Below are positions 1 through 6,501 of a stretch of 12,908 nt of DNA, in pieces. Source of the DNA: Thiomicrospira sp. UBA5634 (GTDB lineage: Bacteria; Pseudomonadota; Gammaproteobacteria; Thiomicrospirales; Thiomicrospiraceae); NCBI GenBank assembly GCA_002421475.1, contig DIJW01000027.1:1-12908 (forward strand), read 5' to 3'. Numbering within the stretch: position 1 is the first letter of the stretch; every line of letters starts with the position of its first letter. The notes under the pieces were generated by a model, which had not been told where the DNA came from, made no database searches, and was given only the letters and a program-made list of their open reading frames with translations. Both the position numbers and the translations under genes were made by a program.

Positions 1-1408
1 CCAGCGGCGGCTCGATGAAGGGAAACGACTCGACATTGGCCAGCTCATTCGCAAAATTAAGCGACTTCATCCGCAGGATGACCGCAGCCAGCGAGGAGCG
101 CAGGATTTCCGGATCGGTGAACTTCGGCCGCAGCAGATAATCCTGCTCTTCGTACAGGCGGATGCACACGCCGGCGGCCACGCGGCCGCAACGGCCAGCA
201 CGCTGGTTGGCGGCCGATTGCGCCACCGGCTCGATCTGCAGCTGCTCGACCTTGTTGCGGTAACTGTAGCGCTTGACGCGGGCGAGGCCGGCATCGACCA
301 CATAGCGGATGCCCGGCACAGTCAGCGAGGTTTCCGCCACGTTGGTGGATAAAATAATGCGGCGTTTGGGCGAGGTTTGAAACACCTTGTTTTGCTCCGC
401 CATCGACAGGCGCGCATACAACGGAATCACCTCGGTGTTTTTCAGGTTTTGTTTACGCAGCGCCTCGGCGGTTTCTTTAATATCGCGCTCCCCGACTTGA
501 AACACCAACACATCGCCAAACGGATCGTGCGCCGCCAATTCTTCCAGCGCCTCGATAATGCCATCGGTTAAATCCTGCTCGATGACCGTGCCATCGTCCA
601 TTTCCACTTGACCCAACGGGCGATAACGCACTTCTACCGGATAAGTACGGCCGGAAACTTCGACAATCGGCACTACCCGACCTGGTTGTTTGAAATGCTC
701 GGCAAAACGCTGGGTATCAATGGTCGCAGAGGTAATAATCAGTTTTAAATCGGGGCGTTTAGGTAATAGCTGTTTCAGAATACCGAGCAGAAAGTCGATA
801 TTGATACTGCGCTCATGCGCCTCGTCGATAATAATCGTGTCGTATTGACTGAGAAAACGGTCATTTTGAATCTCCGCCAGCAAAATCCCGTCGGTCATCA
901 CCTTAATCAAACTGTTTTCATGCACCTGATCATGAAAACGCACCTGATAACCGACCAAATCCGCCAAAGTCGAATGCAATTCTTGCGCTAAACGTTCGGC
1001 GACACTGCGCGCCGCCAAACGTCGCGGCTGAGTACAACCGATGCGCCCTAAAACCCCGCGCCCGGCTTCTAAACAAAGTTTTGGAATCTGCGTGGTTTTA
1101 CCTGACCCGGTTTCGCCCGCAATCACCACCACCTGATGATTTTTGATCAGCTCCAACAACTCATCACGCCGCCCCACCACCGGCAACGCCGAATCATAAT
1201 CAATTGACGGCACAAGATTTTTACGCGCTTGCACCTTATCCAACGAGCTTTGCAACCGCCCACACCAAGACAACCAGGCCTGATGGTTGGGCTCAAGTTT
1301 AGACAAATCAAATTTATCCAAATCGCGTTTTAAACGAAATTGATCGCGCGTTTGCGCTTGAGCAATAAAGAATGGGAGTACAGATTTATCACGCGGAAAT
1401 TCAGACAT
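1..1408 (-). CDS. hrpA: ATP-dependent RNA helicase HrpA, N-terminal part (3' end beyond the window)
   Basis: DEAH-box RNA helicase that unwinds RNA using ATP; in E. coli HrpA acts on mRNA processing and on stalled ribosomes. The visible 469 residues have a helical N-terminal extension (~1-80) typical of HrpA, then RecA domain 1 with Walker A GETGSGKT (98-105), DEAH (195-198) and SAT (227-229). RecA domain 2 has NVAETSLT (356-363) and QRAGRCGR (402-409); E. coli HrpA has QRKGRCGR. Full HrpA is about 1300 residues, so roughly two thirds lies beyond position 1. The start is the ATG at 1406-1408; no strong Shine-Dalgarno is seen, only a GGTAA further upstream. Odd point: codons 1-352 are AT-leaning (Lys 16 AAA/3 AAG), whereas from about residue 353 on the gene is ~64% GC (Lys 4/4 AAG, Gln 4/5 CAG). 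The family call is secure. Confidence 0.95.
   Translation of the reverse strand, partial: MSEFPRDKSVLPFFIAQAQTRDQFRLKRDLDKFDLSKLEPNHQAWLSWCGRLQSSLDKVQARKNLVPSIDYDSALPVVGRRDELLELIKNHQVVVIAGETGSGKTTQIPKLCLEAGRGVLGRIGCTQPRRLAARSVAERLAQELHSTLADLVGYQVRFHDQVHENSLIKVMTDGILLAEIQNDRFLSQYDTIIIDEAHERSINIDFLLGILKQLLPKRPDLKLIITSATIDTQRFAEHFKQPGRVVPIVEVSGRTYPVEVRYRPLGQVEMDDGTVIEQDLTDGIIEALEELAAHDPFGDVLVFQVGERDIKETAEALRKQNLKNTEVIPLYARLSMAEQNKVFQTSPKRRIILSTNVAETSLTVPGIRYVVDAGLARVKRYSYRNKVEQLQIEPVAQSAANQRAGRCGRVAAGVCIRLYEEQDYLLRPKFTDPEILRSSLAAVILRMKSLNFANELANVESFPFIEPPL
1274..1283. repeat. Degenerate copy of the CCAGGCCTGG palindrome, inside hrpA
   Basis: CCAGGCCTGA on the plus strand, one mismatch from the repeated palindrome. 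In hrpA it is read CAT CAG GCC TGG, giving His-Gln-Ala-Trp (residues 42-45) in the poorly conserved N-terminal extension. The preceding codon ends in T instead of C, which causes the mismatch. Confidence 0.6.
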
Positions 1409-1424
1409 CGACTAAGGGTTACCA

Positions 1425-1455
1425 AAAATAGACCAGTTAAATAACTGCCTATTTT
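1425..1455 (-). terminator. AT-rich hairpin between the 1523-1846 gene and hrpA
   Basis: Two nested inverted repeats: outer arms AAAATAG (1425-1431) and CTATTTT (1449-1455), and inner arms CAGTTA (1434-1439) and TAACTG (1442-1447) around AA, with a small internal loop between them. Read on the minus strand the hairpin ends in a run of T (CTATTTTTGG), so it could be a weak terminator for the upstream small gene or a leader structure of hrpA. The stem is low in GC, so termination is uncertain. Confidence 0.4.
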
Positions 1456-1522
1456 AACTGAACAAGCCAAGGGATTTTGAATGCATTTTGGCAATACGTG
1501 GATGATTACGACACATAATTCA

Positions 1523-1846
1523 TTACAATGTCCCATAAATAGACTTGTCATCAAACTCCTCGCTAACCTCTGATACAGCTATACCATTTAGAAGCAACTG
1601 AAGTTTTATTTTGTTTACATCAGGTAAGTGTTGGAATGGGCCTGAAGGATCATAAGATCTAAACGAGAACTTTATGGATGTTCCATCTTGAGCTTCATAT
1701 GAACAATTTAGGTTCATATAGTTAACCTCACCAGTTGTGTTGAGGTTCATACCTTTAACTTGGTCTACAAGAGCGCTGGAATTTTGTGATTTTTTAGCCT
1801 CTTCAATATAACCAGATATTTGATTAAATAAATCTTGCGCAATCAT
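1523..1846 (-). CDS. Hypothetical small protein, 107 residues
   Basis: I do not recognise this family. The protein begins MIAQDLFNQIS, has a helical first third (an amphipathic EEAKKSQNSSALVDQVK stretch), then probable beta strands (VNYMNLNCSYE, GTSIKFSFRSY, KIKLQLLLNG) and an acidic C-terminus. There are no signal peptide or membrane segments and a single Cys. The frame is open up to 1903, but I chose the ATG at 1844-1846 because a strong GGAGG sits six bases upstream of it; the 19-codon extension has no such site. The gene is AT-rich and stands in an AT-rich stretch between hrpA and the DUF3087 cluster, on the same strand, 114 bp before hrpA. A recently acquired or fast-evolving orphan is likely. 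The ribosome site and length support a real gene. Confidence 0.65.
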   Translation of the reverse strand: MIAQDLFNQISGYIEEAKKSQNSSALVDQVKGMNLNTTGEVNYMNLNCSYEAQDGTSIKFSFRSYDPSGPFQHLPDVNKIKLQLLLNGIAVSEVSEEFDDKSIYGTL

Positions 1847-1852
1847 TTTTTT

Positions 1853-1857
1853 CCTCC
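1853..1857 (-). promoter_or_regulatory. Shine-Dalgarno that fixes the start of the 1523-1846 gene
   Basis: GGAGG on the minus strand with a six-base A-rich spacer to the ATG at 1844-1846. It argues against the longer frame starting at 1903. Confidence 0.7.
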
Positions 1858-2014
1858 AACCATAATCATCAGCTACAACAGCGAAAACTATCTCGAGACC
1901 CAAAACTAGCAGAGTAAAACTAAATAATGTTACGCAAACCTCGATAATTTCCGCAATCTTTTTATTTAAACAAGTTATTTAACTTTTTTACAATATTTTA
2001 TGACAGTTTTGGAG

Positions 2015-2042
2015 TTAAAAACTTAAGTGAAGTGCTTCTTAA
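2015..2042 (-). terminator. Possible terminator of the 2057-2386 gene
   Basis: On the minus strand TTAAGAAG, loop CA, CTTC, a two-base bulge and TTAA are followed at once by GTTTTTAA. The hairpin lies 15 bases after the stop codon of the small membrane protein gene. The stem is short and AT-rich, so efficiency is uncertain. The rest of 1847-2056 is AT-rich non-coding DNA in which I could not pick out a convincing promoter. Confidence 0.4.
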
Positions 2043-2056
2043 ATTCTCCACAAAAT

Positions 2057-2386
2057 TCAGGAATTACTAGGAGATGTTGGTGCTTTATTTTTACCTACTA
2101 AACGCTGTTTTAGAGTTCTTATTTTTGTCTTTTCATCATGAAGATCATATACTTTTAGTCCATTATGTCTCAATATAATTCCTAACACGAAAAAAATAGC
2201 TATATAAACAAAACCCAAAACAGAAATTTCTTGATTTTGATACAAAGTTACACCTAAATAAGCCATAGGAGCCCAAAACATTTTATCTGCAATTCTTAAC
2301 AATGAGTCTGCAAACTGTTTTTGTGCTTCCTCAGAGGTATATCCTAAAAAGCCTTTGCTGTGAAAGGCGCCTAAAAGATTTAGCAT
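2057..2386 (-). CDS. Hypothetical small membrane protein, 109 residues
   Basis: No family recognised. A soluble, partly helical N-terminus (1-35, with SEEAQKQFADSLLRIADK) is followed by two close hydrophobic segments, about 37-50 (FWAPMAYLGVTLY) and 55-72 (VLGFVYIAIFFVLGIIL). A basic, charged tail (HDEKTKIRTLKQRLVGKNK) then ends in a Ser/Pro-rich stretch. The layout suggests an inner-membrane hairpin with both ends in the cytoplasm. A purine-rich AAGAGA lies about 11 bases upstream of the ATG, a modest ribosome site. It follows the DUF3087 gene by 48 bp on the same strand and may be its last operon member, although its base composition (down to 25% GC) is far more AT-rich than that gene's. 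Confidence 0.6.
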   Translation of the reverse strand: MLNLLGAFHSKGFLGYTSEEAQKQFADSLLRIADKMFWAPMAYLGVTLYQNQEISVLGFVYIAIFFVLGIILRHNGLKVYDLHDEKTKIRTLKQRLVGKNKAPTSPSNS

Positions 2387-2434
2387 ATTTAAAATTCTCT
2401 TTTAATCAATGCCTAAAAAAGCATGATGCCTGAC

Positions 2435-2968
2435 TTACTTTTGTTCTTGCTCGCCAATCAAAGCTTTTAACTTGCTGAGTTGGAACTCGGTTTGTTCGGT
2501 GTCTAAACCCAGTTCGCGCATTTTGGCTTCGAGCTGGTCTCTTTCAACTTTGAGGTCAATCAATCCGCTGGTGTTTTGCTCTAACGTGTACATTTGGGTG
2601 ATGCCCAAATGGTAGTAACGCATCAGCTTCATCGCTTCTACATCACCCGCTTCGACCTTTTCTTGCAACGGACGCATGGCGTTGGTGATGTGCATTAAGC
2701 TGCGTTTTAACTGCCAGCCGTACATGGCTTCTTTCATCCAGGCCTGGTGCTTAAAAAACTTGGCGGTAATCCAAAAAACCACGCCTAAACCGATTAACGC
2801 GCCCATAATTTGCAGCGTGAGCAAATTGTGCGGGTTTTCGCCAAACAAACGCGGGAAAAAGTAAGAGGTAACAAAACCGACCACAATGAATAATCCCATA
2901 ATGCGTAAGGTCGCATTACGGGTATTACGGCGATAAACTTCCGGGTTGATGTCTTGAATCTTAAACAT
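2435..2968 (-). CDS. DUF3087-family membrane protein
   Basis: 177 residues with the pattern I associate with DUF3087 proteins of gammaproteobacteria: an N-terminal INPEVYRRNTRNATL stretch, two membrane helices (about 24-43 and 52-72), a conserved central segment with YGWQLKRSLM and MKLMRYYHLGITQMY, then a C-terminal coiled coil rich in E/K/L (about 135-175). The molecular function is unknown; it is probably an inner-membrane protein with a large cytoplasmic domain. The start is the ATG at 2966-2968, with AGGTG seven bases upstream, rather than the TTG two codons earlier. It lies 55 bp downstream of the FKBP gene on the same strand, so they are probably co-transcribed. An exact CCAGGCCTGG is embedded in codons for His-Gln-Ala-Trp. 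The family assignment is from memory of the motif pattern. Confidence 0.8.
   Translation of the reverse strand: MFKIQDINPEVYRRNTRNATLRIMGLFIVVGFVTSYFFPRLFGENPHNLLTLQIMGALIGLGVVFWITAKFFKHQAWMKEAMYGWQLKRSLMHITNAMRPLQEKVEAGDVEAMKLMRYYHLGITQMYTLEQNTSGLIDLKVERDQLEAKMRELGLDTEQTEFQLSKLKALIGEQEQK
2738..2747. repeat. CCAGGCCTGG palindrome inside the DUF3087 gene
   Basis: Exact copy of the repeated 10-bp palindrome. In the gene it is read CAC CAG GCC TGG, giving His-Gln-Ala-Trp. Confidence 0.85.
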
Positions 2969-3023
2969 AATCAAACACCTAGTTAATTAACTTGCGACTA
3001 CTGCGAGCATTGCTGATAAGCCA

Positions 3024-3449
3024 TTACTCGACTGAAACCACTTCCACTTTATAGTGCAAGGTTTTGCCCGCTAATGGATGATTGCCGTCCAAATACACTT
3101 TGTCGCCGTCGATTTTAGTAATGCGGAAGTTGATCGGGTTGCCGTCCGGGTCTTCTGTTTCGACCACATTGCCTTCTAGCAATTCAACGTTATCGTCAAA
3201 GTTTTCCGGCCCTGCAAATACGATCAAATCATCGCTTTCAAAACCGTAAGCTTTTTCCGGCGGGATCACGACCTTGCCTTCAAAACCAGGCTCTTCGCCT
3301 TGCATAAACTCTTCTAAGCCTTCGATGATTTCTTCTTCGCCTTGGATATAAACCACCGGCCCGATTTCGTAAGTTGAGTCTAACAACTCGCCTTTGTCAT
3401 CACGCAGTTCATAATGAAAACTGACTTTTGCACCGTTCTTAATTCGCAT
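3024..3449 (-). CDS. FKBP-type peptidyl-prolyl isomerase, SlyD/SlpA-like
   Basis: Cytoplasmic cis-trans prolyl isomerase and chaperone of the SlyD/SlpA branch. The 141 residues follow the family plan: first FKBP half (KVSFHYELRDDKGELLDST), then GLEEFMQGEEPG and VIPPEKAYGF. The inserted chaperone flap (about 70-118) comes next, and then the last FKBP strand with the signature DGNHPLAGKTLHYKVEVV. It ends right after the FKBP fold and lacks the His/Cys-rich metal-binding tail of E. coli SlyD, so it is closer to SlpA/FkpB in outline. I chose the ATG at 3447-3449, which has AGGGTG six bases upstream; an in-frame GTG at 3456-3458 is possible but overlaps that site. It is divergent from dnaQ (66 bp apart) and heads a run of same-strand genes. 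The family is certain; SlyD versus SlpA is not. Confidence 0.9.
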   Translation of the reverse strand: MRIKNGAKVSFHYELRDDKGELLDSTYEIGPVVYIQGEEEIIEGLEEFMQGEEPGFEGKVVIPPEKAYGFESDDLIVFAGPENFDDNVELLEGNVVETEDPDGNPINFRITKIDGDKVYLDGNHPLAGKTLHYKVEVVSVE

Positions 3450-3515
3450 CGTATTCACCCTAATTTAAAAGTATTCAATGTTAAAATGGCGTTTATTTTA
3501 AACTATGAGCCAGTT

Positions 3516-4211
3516 ATGCGTCAGATTATCTTAGATACCGAAACCACAGGCATTGACCCCAAACAAGGCCACCGTATTATCGAGATCGGCTGTGTTGAAC
3601 TCATCGACCGCAAACTCACCCATCAGCATTATCATCAATACATTCAACCGGAACGCGAAGTCGAAGCCGAAGCGATGGAAGTTCACGGTATTACCAATGA
3701 GTTTTTGATCGATAAACCCAAATTTGCCGAAATCGTCGAAGCCTTTATGCAATTTGTGCAAGGCGCGGAACTGATTATTCACAACGCACCGTTCGACGTG
3801 GGGTTTATCAACCACGAGCTGTCATTGTTAAAAAATAATGTTTGGGGCAGAATCGAAGACCACTGCAAAATCACCGACACCCTCAAAATGGCGCGCGCAA
3901 CTTATCCAGGACAGCGCAACTCTTTAGATGCGTTATGTAAGCGTTTAGGCGTTGATAACTCAGGCCGAACATTGCACGGCGCTCTGCTCGACTCGGAAAT
4001 TCTCGCTGACGTTTATTTAATGATGACCGGCGGCCAAGTGAGCTTAAAACTGGCACATGAAAACGCCAATGGCGGCAGCAGTTTAAAACGTAAAACACGC
4101 GATCAACGTGGCGCGTTAAAAGTCATTGAACCGACGGCAGAAGAACTTTCAGCCCACCAAGCCTATTTAGAAAACCTGTTTAAAGGCCAAGAAAATCCGA
4201 CTTATTGGTAA
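3516..4211 (+). CDS. dnaQ: DNA polymerase III epsilon subunit, 3'-5' proofreading exonuclease
   Basis: Proofreading exonuclease of the replicative polymerase. All catalytic motifs of the DEDDh family are present: Exo I DTETTG (7-12), Exo II HNAPFDVGFINHE (89-101) and Exo III with HGALLDSEILADVY (154-167). H154 and D159 match the E. coli catalytic pair. Directly after comes QVSLKL (174-179), which fits the internal beta-clamp-binding motif, and a C-terminal tail for binding the polymerase alpha subunit. At 231 residues it is close to the usual ~240. The frame is open from 3414, but homology starts at MRQIILDTET, so I chose the ATG at 3516-3518; no strong ribosome site precedes it. A TAAAAT at 3482-3487 could be the -10 box, without a clear -35. 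Upstream is the divergent FKBP gene, and a hairpin follows the stop. Confidence 0.95.
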   Translation: MRQIILDTETTGIDPKQGHRIIEIGCVELIDRKLTHQHYHQYIQPEREVEAEAMEVHGITNEFLIDKPKFAEIVEAFMQFVQGAELIIHNAPFDVGFINHELSLLKNNVWGRIEDHCKITDTLKMARATYPGQRNSLDALCKRLGVDNSGRTLHGALLDSEILADVYLMMTGGQVSLKLAHENANGGSSLKRKTRDQRGALKVIEPTAEELSAHQAYLENLFKGQENPTYW

Positions 4212-4220
4212 GTCTAAAAC

Positions 4221-4240
4221 AACCACCAGACCTGGTGGTT
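4221..4240. terminator. Hairpin between dnaQ and the convergent membrane protein gene, variant CCAGACCTGG palindrome
   Basis: Nine-base arms AACCACCAG (4221-4229) and CTGGTGGTT (4232-4240) around the loop AC. The core CCAGACCTGG (4226-4235) is one substitution from the repeated palindrome, and the change falls in the two-base loop so the stem is kept. It starts nine bases after the dnaQ stop. There is only a short T run (GGTTTGAA), so it is a probable but weak terminator acting on either convergent gene. Confidence 0.55.
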
Positions 4241-4302
4241 TGAATCGAAGTTTAAAACGTAAAGCAAAACAAACAGTTTTTAACGACAACTGACTGATAA
4301 AA

Positions 4303-5022
4303 CTACGCTTTTGATTGTTTCGATGATTGACGTTCCATGCGCAAGTTAAACCAATAACCTAGCACTACAAGCGTTAACAATAAACCAAATACCAGCATTA
4401 AACCCCAACTGCCAAACACCGACGTTTGAGTATGCAAACTATACAAAAGCCACGCCCAAGACAGCATTGCAATAAAGGTTCCCGAAAACACCGCCAGCAA
4501 ATTAACCAGCGGACGTAAACCAATTAAACACCCAATCGCACAACCAATAACAGGCCCCGTCATCCAAAACGGAAACCACACAAACGCAAACACACCAATC
4601 ACCCCATAACGATAAACAACATCCCTATGCCGTTCAGCATTACGATGAATGCGATCCAGGATCGCTTGCAGCCTTGGAAACATCGGCAATTTACGCAAAC
4701 TAAAAACAAACAACGGAAAAAACAGCAAAACCAAAATAGTTTCAGTCAGCATGTTTACCCCAATCACCAACAAATGCCCTTGCCCCGCCGCATAACCAAT
4801 CAGTAATGAAACCGAACGTCCCAGCATTAAATTGGCAAATACCATACTGCCGATAATGCCGGACAAATCCGGCCACCAGAGCGCAAGCAACGCAATCGTA
4901 ATAAAACCGAGAAGCGCCAACCCAATCCCAATTGCTAAAACCACACCTTCAAAAGAAATAAAAATTCGCCACCAATTCGTGTCAATCGGTTGGCTTGGTT
5001 GTTGGTTTTGCGCTTCACTCAT
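4303..5022 (-). CDS. Multi-pass membrane protein, small multidrug-export type (probable)
   Basis: 239 residues with about six hydrophobic segments (near 24-48, 55-77, 83-107, 136-166, 172-195 and 203-226). A short polar N-terminus precedes them and a basic C-terminus (RMERQSSKQSKA) follows. The segment from YGVIGVFAFVWFPFWMTGP to GLRPLVNLLAVFSGTFIA, with aromatic/Pro-x-TGP and a small-residue-rich helix, resembles the putative small multi-drug export family (Pfam Sm_multidrug_ex). Transport activity for that family is largely inferred, so no substrate is proposed. The start is ambiguous: ATG at 5020-5022, or GTG at 5026-5028 or 5029-5031, with GGTGAG very close to the ATG. It follows wrbA by 37 bp on the same strand, so it is probably the second gene of that operon, and it converges on dnaQ. 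Confidence 0.65.
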   Translation of the reverse strand: MSEAQNQQPSQPIDTNWWRIFISFEGVVLAIGIGLALLGFITIALLALWWPDLSGIIGSMVFANLMLGRSVSLLIGYAAGQGHLLVIGVNMLTETILVLLFFPLFVFSLRKLPMFPRLQAILDRIHRNAERHRDVVYRYGVIGVFAFVWFPFWMTGPVIGCAIGCLIGLRPLVNLLAVFSGTFIAMLSWAWLLYSLHTQTSVFGSWGLMLVFGLLLTLVVLGYWFNLRMERQSSKQSKA

Positions 5023-5059
5023 ACTCACCACTTATGTTTTAGTTTATTGATTAGCTTTA

Positions 5060-5665
5060 TTAATTAGCCGACTGCTTTTTGGCTATTTTCGCAACATGCG
5101 CACCTTGAAAACGCGCAATCTTTAACTCATTTTCAGACGGTTGACGACTGCCATCATTACCCGCCAACGTGCTCGCACCATAAGGCGTGCCGCCGCTTAT
5201 TTCGCTCATATTCACCAATTCCTGAGACGAATAAGGAACACCAACGATAATCATGCCGTGATGCAACAACGTGGTATGAAACGAGGTGATGGTCGTCTCC
5301 TGCCCACCGTGTTGTGTTGCGGTTGACGTAAACACACTGCCCACCTTACCAACCAGTTTACCGCCAGCCCATAAACCACCTGTTTGATCTAGAAAGTTAC
5401 GCATTTGCGCACACATATTGCCGAATCGGGTTGGCGTACCAAAAATGATCGCATCATAATCCGCCAACTCCGCCACTGTAGCAATCGCCGCCGCCTGATC
5501 CAATTTCGCGCCCGCCTTTAACGCCACTTCCTCCGGTAACAAATCCGGCACACGCCGCACGTTAACCTCAACGCCGGCAACACTTCGCGCGCCCTCCGCC
5601 ACCGCATTTGCCATGGTTTCTACGTGACCATACATACTGTAATAAACAACCAGAACCTTCGTCAT
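5060..5665 (-). CDS. wrbA: NAD(P)H:quinone oxidoreductase, WrbA (flavodoxin-like)
   Basis: FMN-dependent two-electron quinone reductase that protects against semiquinone and oxidative stress; cytoplasmic and tetrameric in the family. The 201 residues begin with the flavodoxin phosphate loop ([14 protein letters not shown], 6-19). Next come the WrbA segments [33 protein letters not shown] and [11 protein letters not shown], and the C-terminal [20 protein letters not shown] that is diagnostic for the family. Length is normal (E. coli 198). The ATG at 5663-5665 has an excellent AAGGAGA six bases upstream. A candidate promoter lies at 5698-5727, and the gene is divergent from the toxin-antitoxin operon. 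The downstream membrane protein gene is probably co-transcribed. Confidence 0.95.
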   Translation of the reverse strand: MTKVLVVYYSMYGHVETMANAVAEGARSVAGVEVNVRRVPDLLPEEVALKAGAKLDQAAAIATVAELADYDAIIFGTPTRFGNMCAQMRNFLDQTGGLWAGGKLVGKVGSVFTSTATQHGGQETTITSFHTTLLHHGMIIVGVPYSSQELVNMSEISGGTPYGASTLAGNDGSRQPSENELKIARFQGAHVAKIAKKQSAN

Positions 5666-5697
5666 GATGACTCTCCTTTTTGCGTGGGTGAGTCATC

Positions 5698-5727
5698 AAT
5701 ATACGCCGCACAAGCACAAAAATCCAA
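5698..5727 (-). promoter_or_regulatory. Candidate wrbA promoter
   Basis: On the minus strand TTGGAT (5722-5727) and TATATT (5698-5703) are separated by 18 bases, about 32 bases before the wrbA ATG. The -10 is good and the -35 matches only in TTG. The CCAGGCCTGG palindrome lies just upstream of it, between the two divergent promoters. Confidence 0.45.
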
Positions 5728-5733
5728 TCACCA

Positions 5734-5743
5734 CCAGGCCTGG
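5734..5743. repeat. CCAGGCCTGG palindrome between wrbA and the toxin-antitoxin operon
   Basis: Exact copy, ACCAGGCCTGGT in 12-bp form (5733-5744), lying between two divergent promoters and not after a gene. It therefore cannot serve as a terminator for either flanking gene here. Confidence 0.85.
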
Positions 5744-5768
5744 TTTCTCAACACACCACAAACACACC

Positions 5769-5808
5769 AAAGGTTGCCAAAAGAAACCTTTAGTGGTTTA
5801 ATGAAACC
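5769..5808 (+). promoter_or_regulatory. Promoter and operator of the toxin-antitoxin operon
   Basis: A near-consensus sigma-70 promoter: TTGCCA (5774-5779), 17-base spacer, TTTAAT (5797-5802). Two inverted repeats cover it. AAAGGTT (5769-5775) and AACCTTT (5785-5791) span the -35. GGTTT and AAACC, four bases apart (5795-5808), span the -10. All four arms share a GGTT/AACC core, as expected for operator half-sites of an autoregulated ParD-like antitoxin. Binding is inferred from this layout. Confidence 0.65.
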
Positions 5809-5835
5809 ATCTAAAAACTCAACCGGAGTAACCCT

Positions 5836-6057
5836 ATGTCGATTGCGATTAAACTTTCCGATGAACTCGCCCAAGATGCGAAGCTTTACGCCGCCGTAAA
5901 TCACCGATCCGTACCCAAACAGATTGAATACTGGAGTCGTATCGGCAAGCTGGCCGAAGCCAACCCGGACTTACCTTTCAGCTTTATTCAAGAAACTTTG
6001 CTCGCTATTGAAGAAAGTAAAGAACTGGCACAGCTTTCTGAATACCAGTTTGGTTAA
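5836..6057 (+). CDS. ParD-like antitoxin of a type II toxin-antitoxin system
   Basis: 73-residue antitoxin. The start MSIAIKLSDELAQDAKLYAAV, followed by QIEYWSRIGK and an acidic helix LLAIEESKELAQL, is the pattern of the ParD-like family (Pfam ParD_like). An N-terminal ribbon-helix-helix DNA-binding part precedes a C-terminal part that wraps and blocks the toxin. It is expected to neutralise the downstream RelE/ParE toxin and to repress its own promoter together with it. The ATG at 5836 has GGAG seven bases upstream. The toxin gene begins five bases after the stop, so translation is probably coupled. The frame starting at 5624 that overlaps it is not used. Confidence 0.88.
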   Translation: MSIAIKLSDELAQDAKLYAAVNHRSVPKQIEYWSRIGKLAEANPDLPFSFIQETLLAIEESKELAQLSEYQFG

Positions 6058-6062
6058 TCCCG

Positions 6063-6335
6063 ATGAAAATTCTACAAACCAACCGCTTTCAAAAAGCGGT
6101 AAAAAAGCTCCATGCCAATCAAAAGGCCGAACTCGATAACGCTATTAAACTATTGGTGCAAAACCCTGAAATTGGCGAACTGAAAAAAGGCGATTTAGCG
6201 GGGATAAGAGTGTATAAATTCAATATGCAAAATCAACTGACGCTGCTCGGCTACCGTTATATTGATCACGAACCCTGCCTACTGATGCTCTCCGTCGGCA
6301 GCCATGAAAACTTTTATCGAGATTTAAAAGCCTAG
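6063..6335 (+). CDS. RelE/ParE-family toxin
   Basis: 90-residue basic protein with the RelE/ParE fold layout: N-terminal helices (QTNRFQKAVKKL and ANQKAELDNAIKLLVQNP), then GELKKGDLAGIRVYKF and strands LTLLGYRY and LLMLSVGSHENFYRDLK. The closing GSHENFYRDLK is characteristic of the toxin subgroup paired with ParD-like antitoxins. Members of the superfamily either cut mRNA at the ribosome or inhibit gyrase; the sequence alone does not decide which. The ribosome site is weak (GGTTAATCCCG before the ATG), fitting lower toxin output through coupling to the antitoxin gene five bases upstream. The coding frame is complete, so the system looks intact. A 38-bp palindrome terminates the operon. Confidence 0.88.
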   Translation: MKILQTNRFQKAVKKLHANQKAELDNAIKLLVQNPEIGELKKGDLAGIRVYKFNMQNQLTLLGYRYIDHEPCLLMLSVGSHENFYRDLKA

Positions 6336-6408
6336 CCAGGCAGAATACCACAGTGATTTTTACTGGATTTATATTCAATAAGACCCTTTTTTATACACCA
6401 GACTTTAT

Positions 6409-6446
6409 AAAACTAAAAATCACCAGGCCTGGTGATTTTTAGTTTT
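6409..6446. terminator. Bidirectional terminator: 38-bp perfect palindrome with CCAGGCCTGG core
   Basis: Two 19-base arms meet without a spacer at 6427/6428 and pair perfectly; the core CCAGGCCTGG is at 6423-6432. The outer part is A/T, so transcription from either side gives a GC core stem followed by a T run (GATTTTTAGTTTT). It lies between the stop of the toxin gene (6335) and the convergent gene ending at 6502, exactly where a bidirectional terminator is needed. Confidence 0.85.
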
Positions 6447-6501
6447 GTTGCAACCCAACTATTTCTAGCTGAGTTTTATTAATTTCCAGAATAATCGGCA
6501 C

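Noticed and set aside
67..571. Open frames of 78 and 64 codons (minus and plus strand) over the hrpA region
   Set aside because: Out-of-frame shadows of hrpA, whose own frame is open across 1-1408 with all helicase motifs.
2676..2864. Plus-strand open frame opposite the DUF3087 gene
   Set aside because: Antisense shadow with no ribosome site; the minus-strand frame carries the family pattern.
5132..5140. TTCAGACGG, close to the Neisseria DNA uptake sequence
   Set aside because: A single near match inside wrbA, fully explained by coding, and the genes do not look neisserial.
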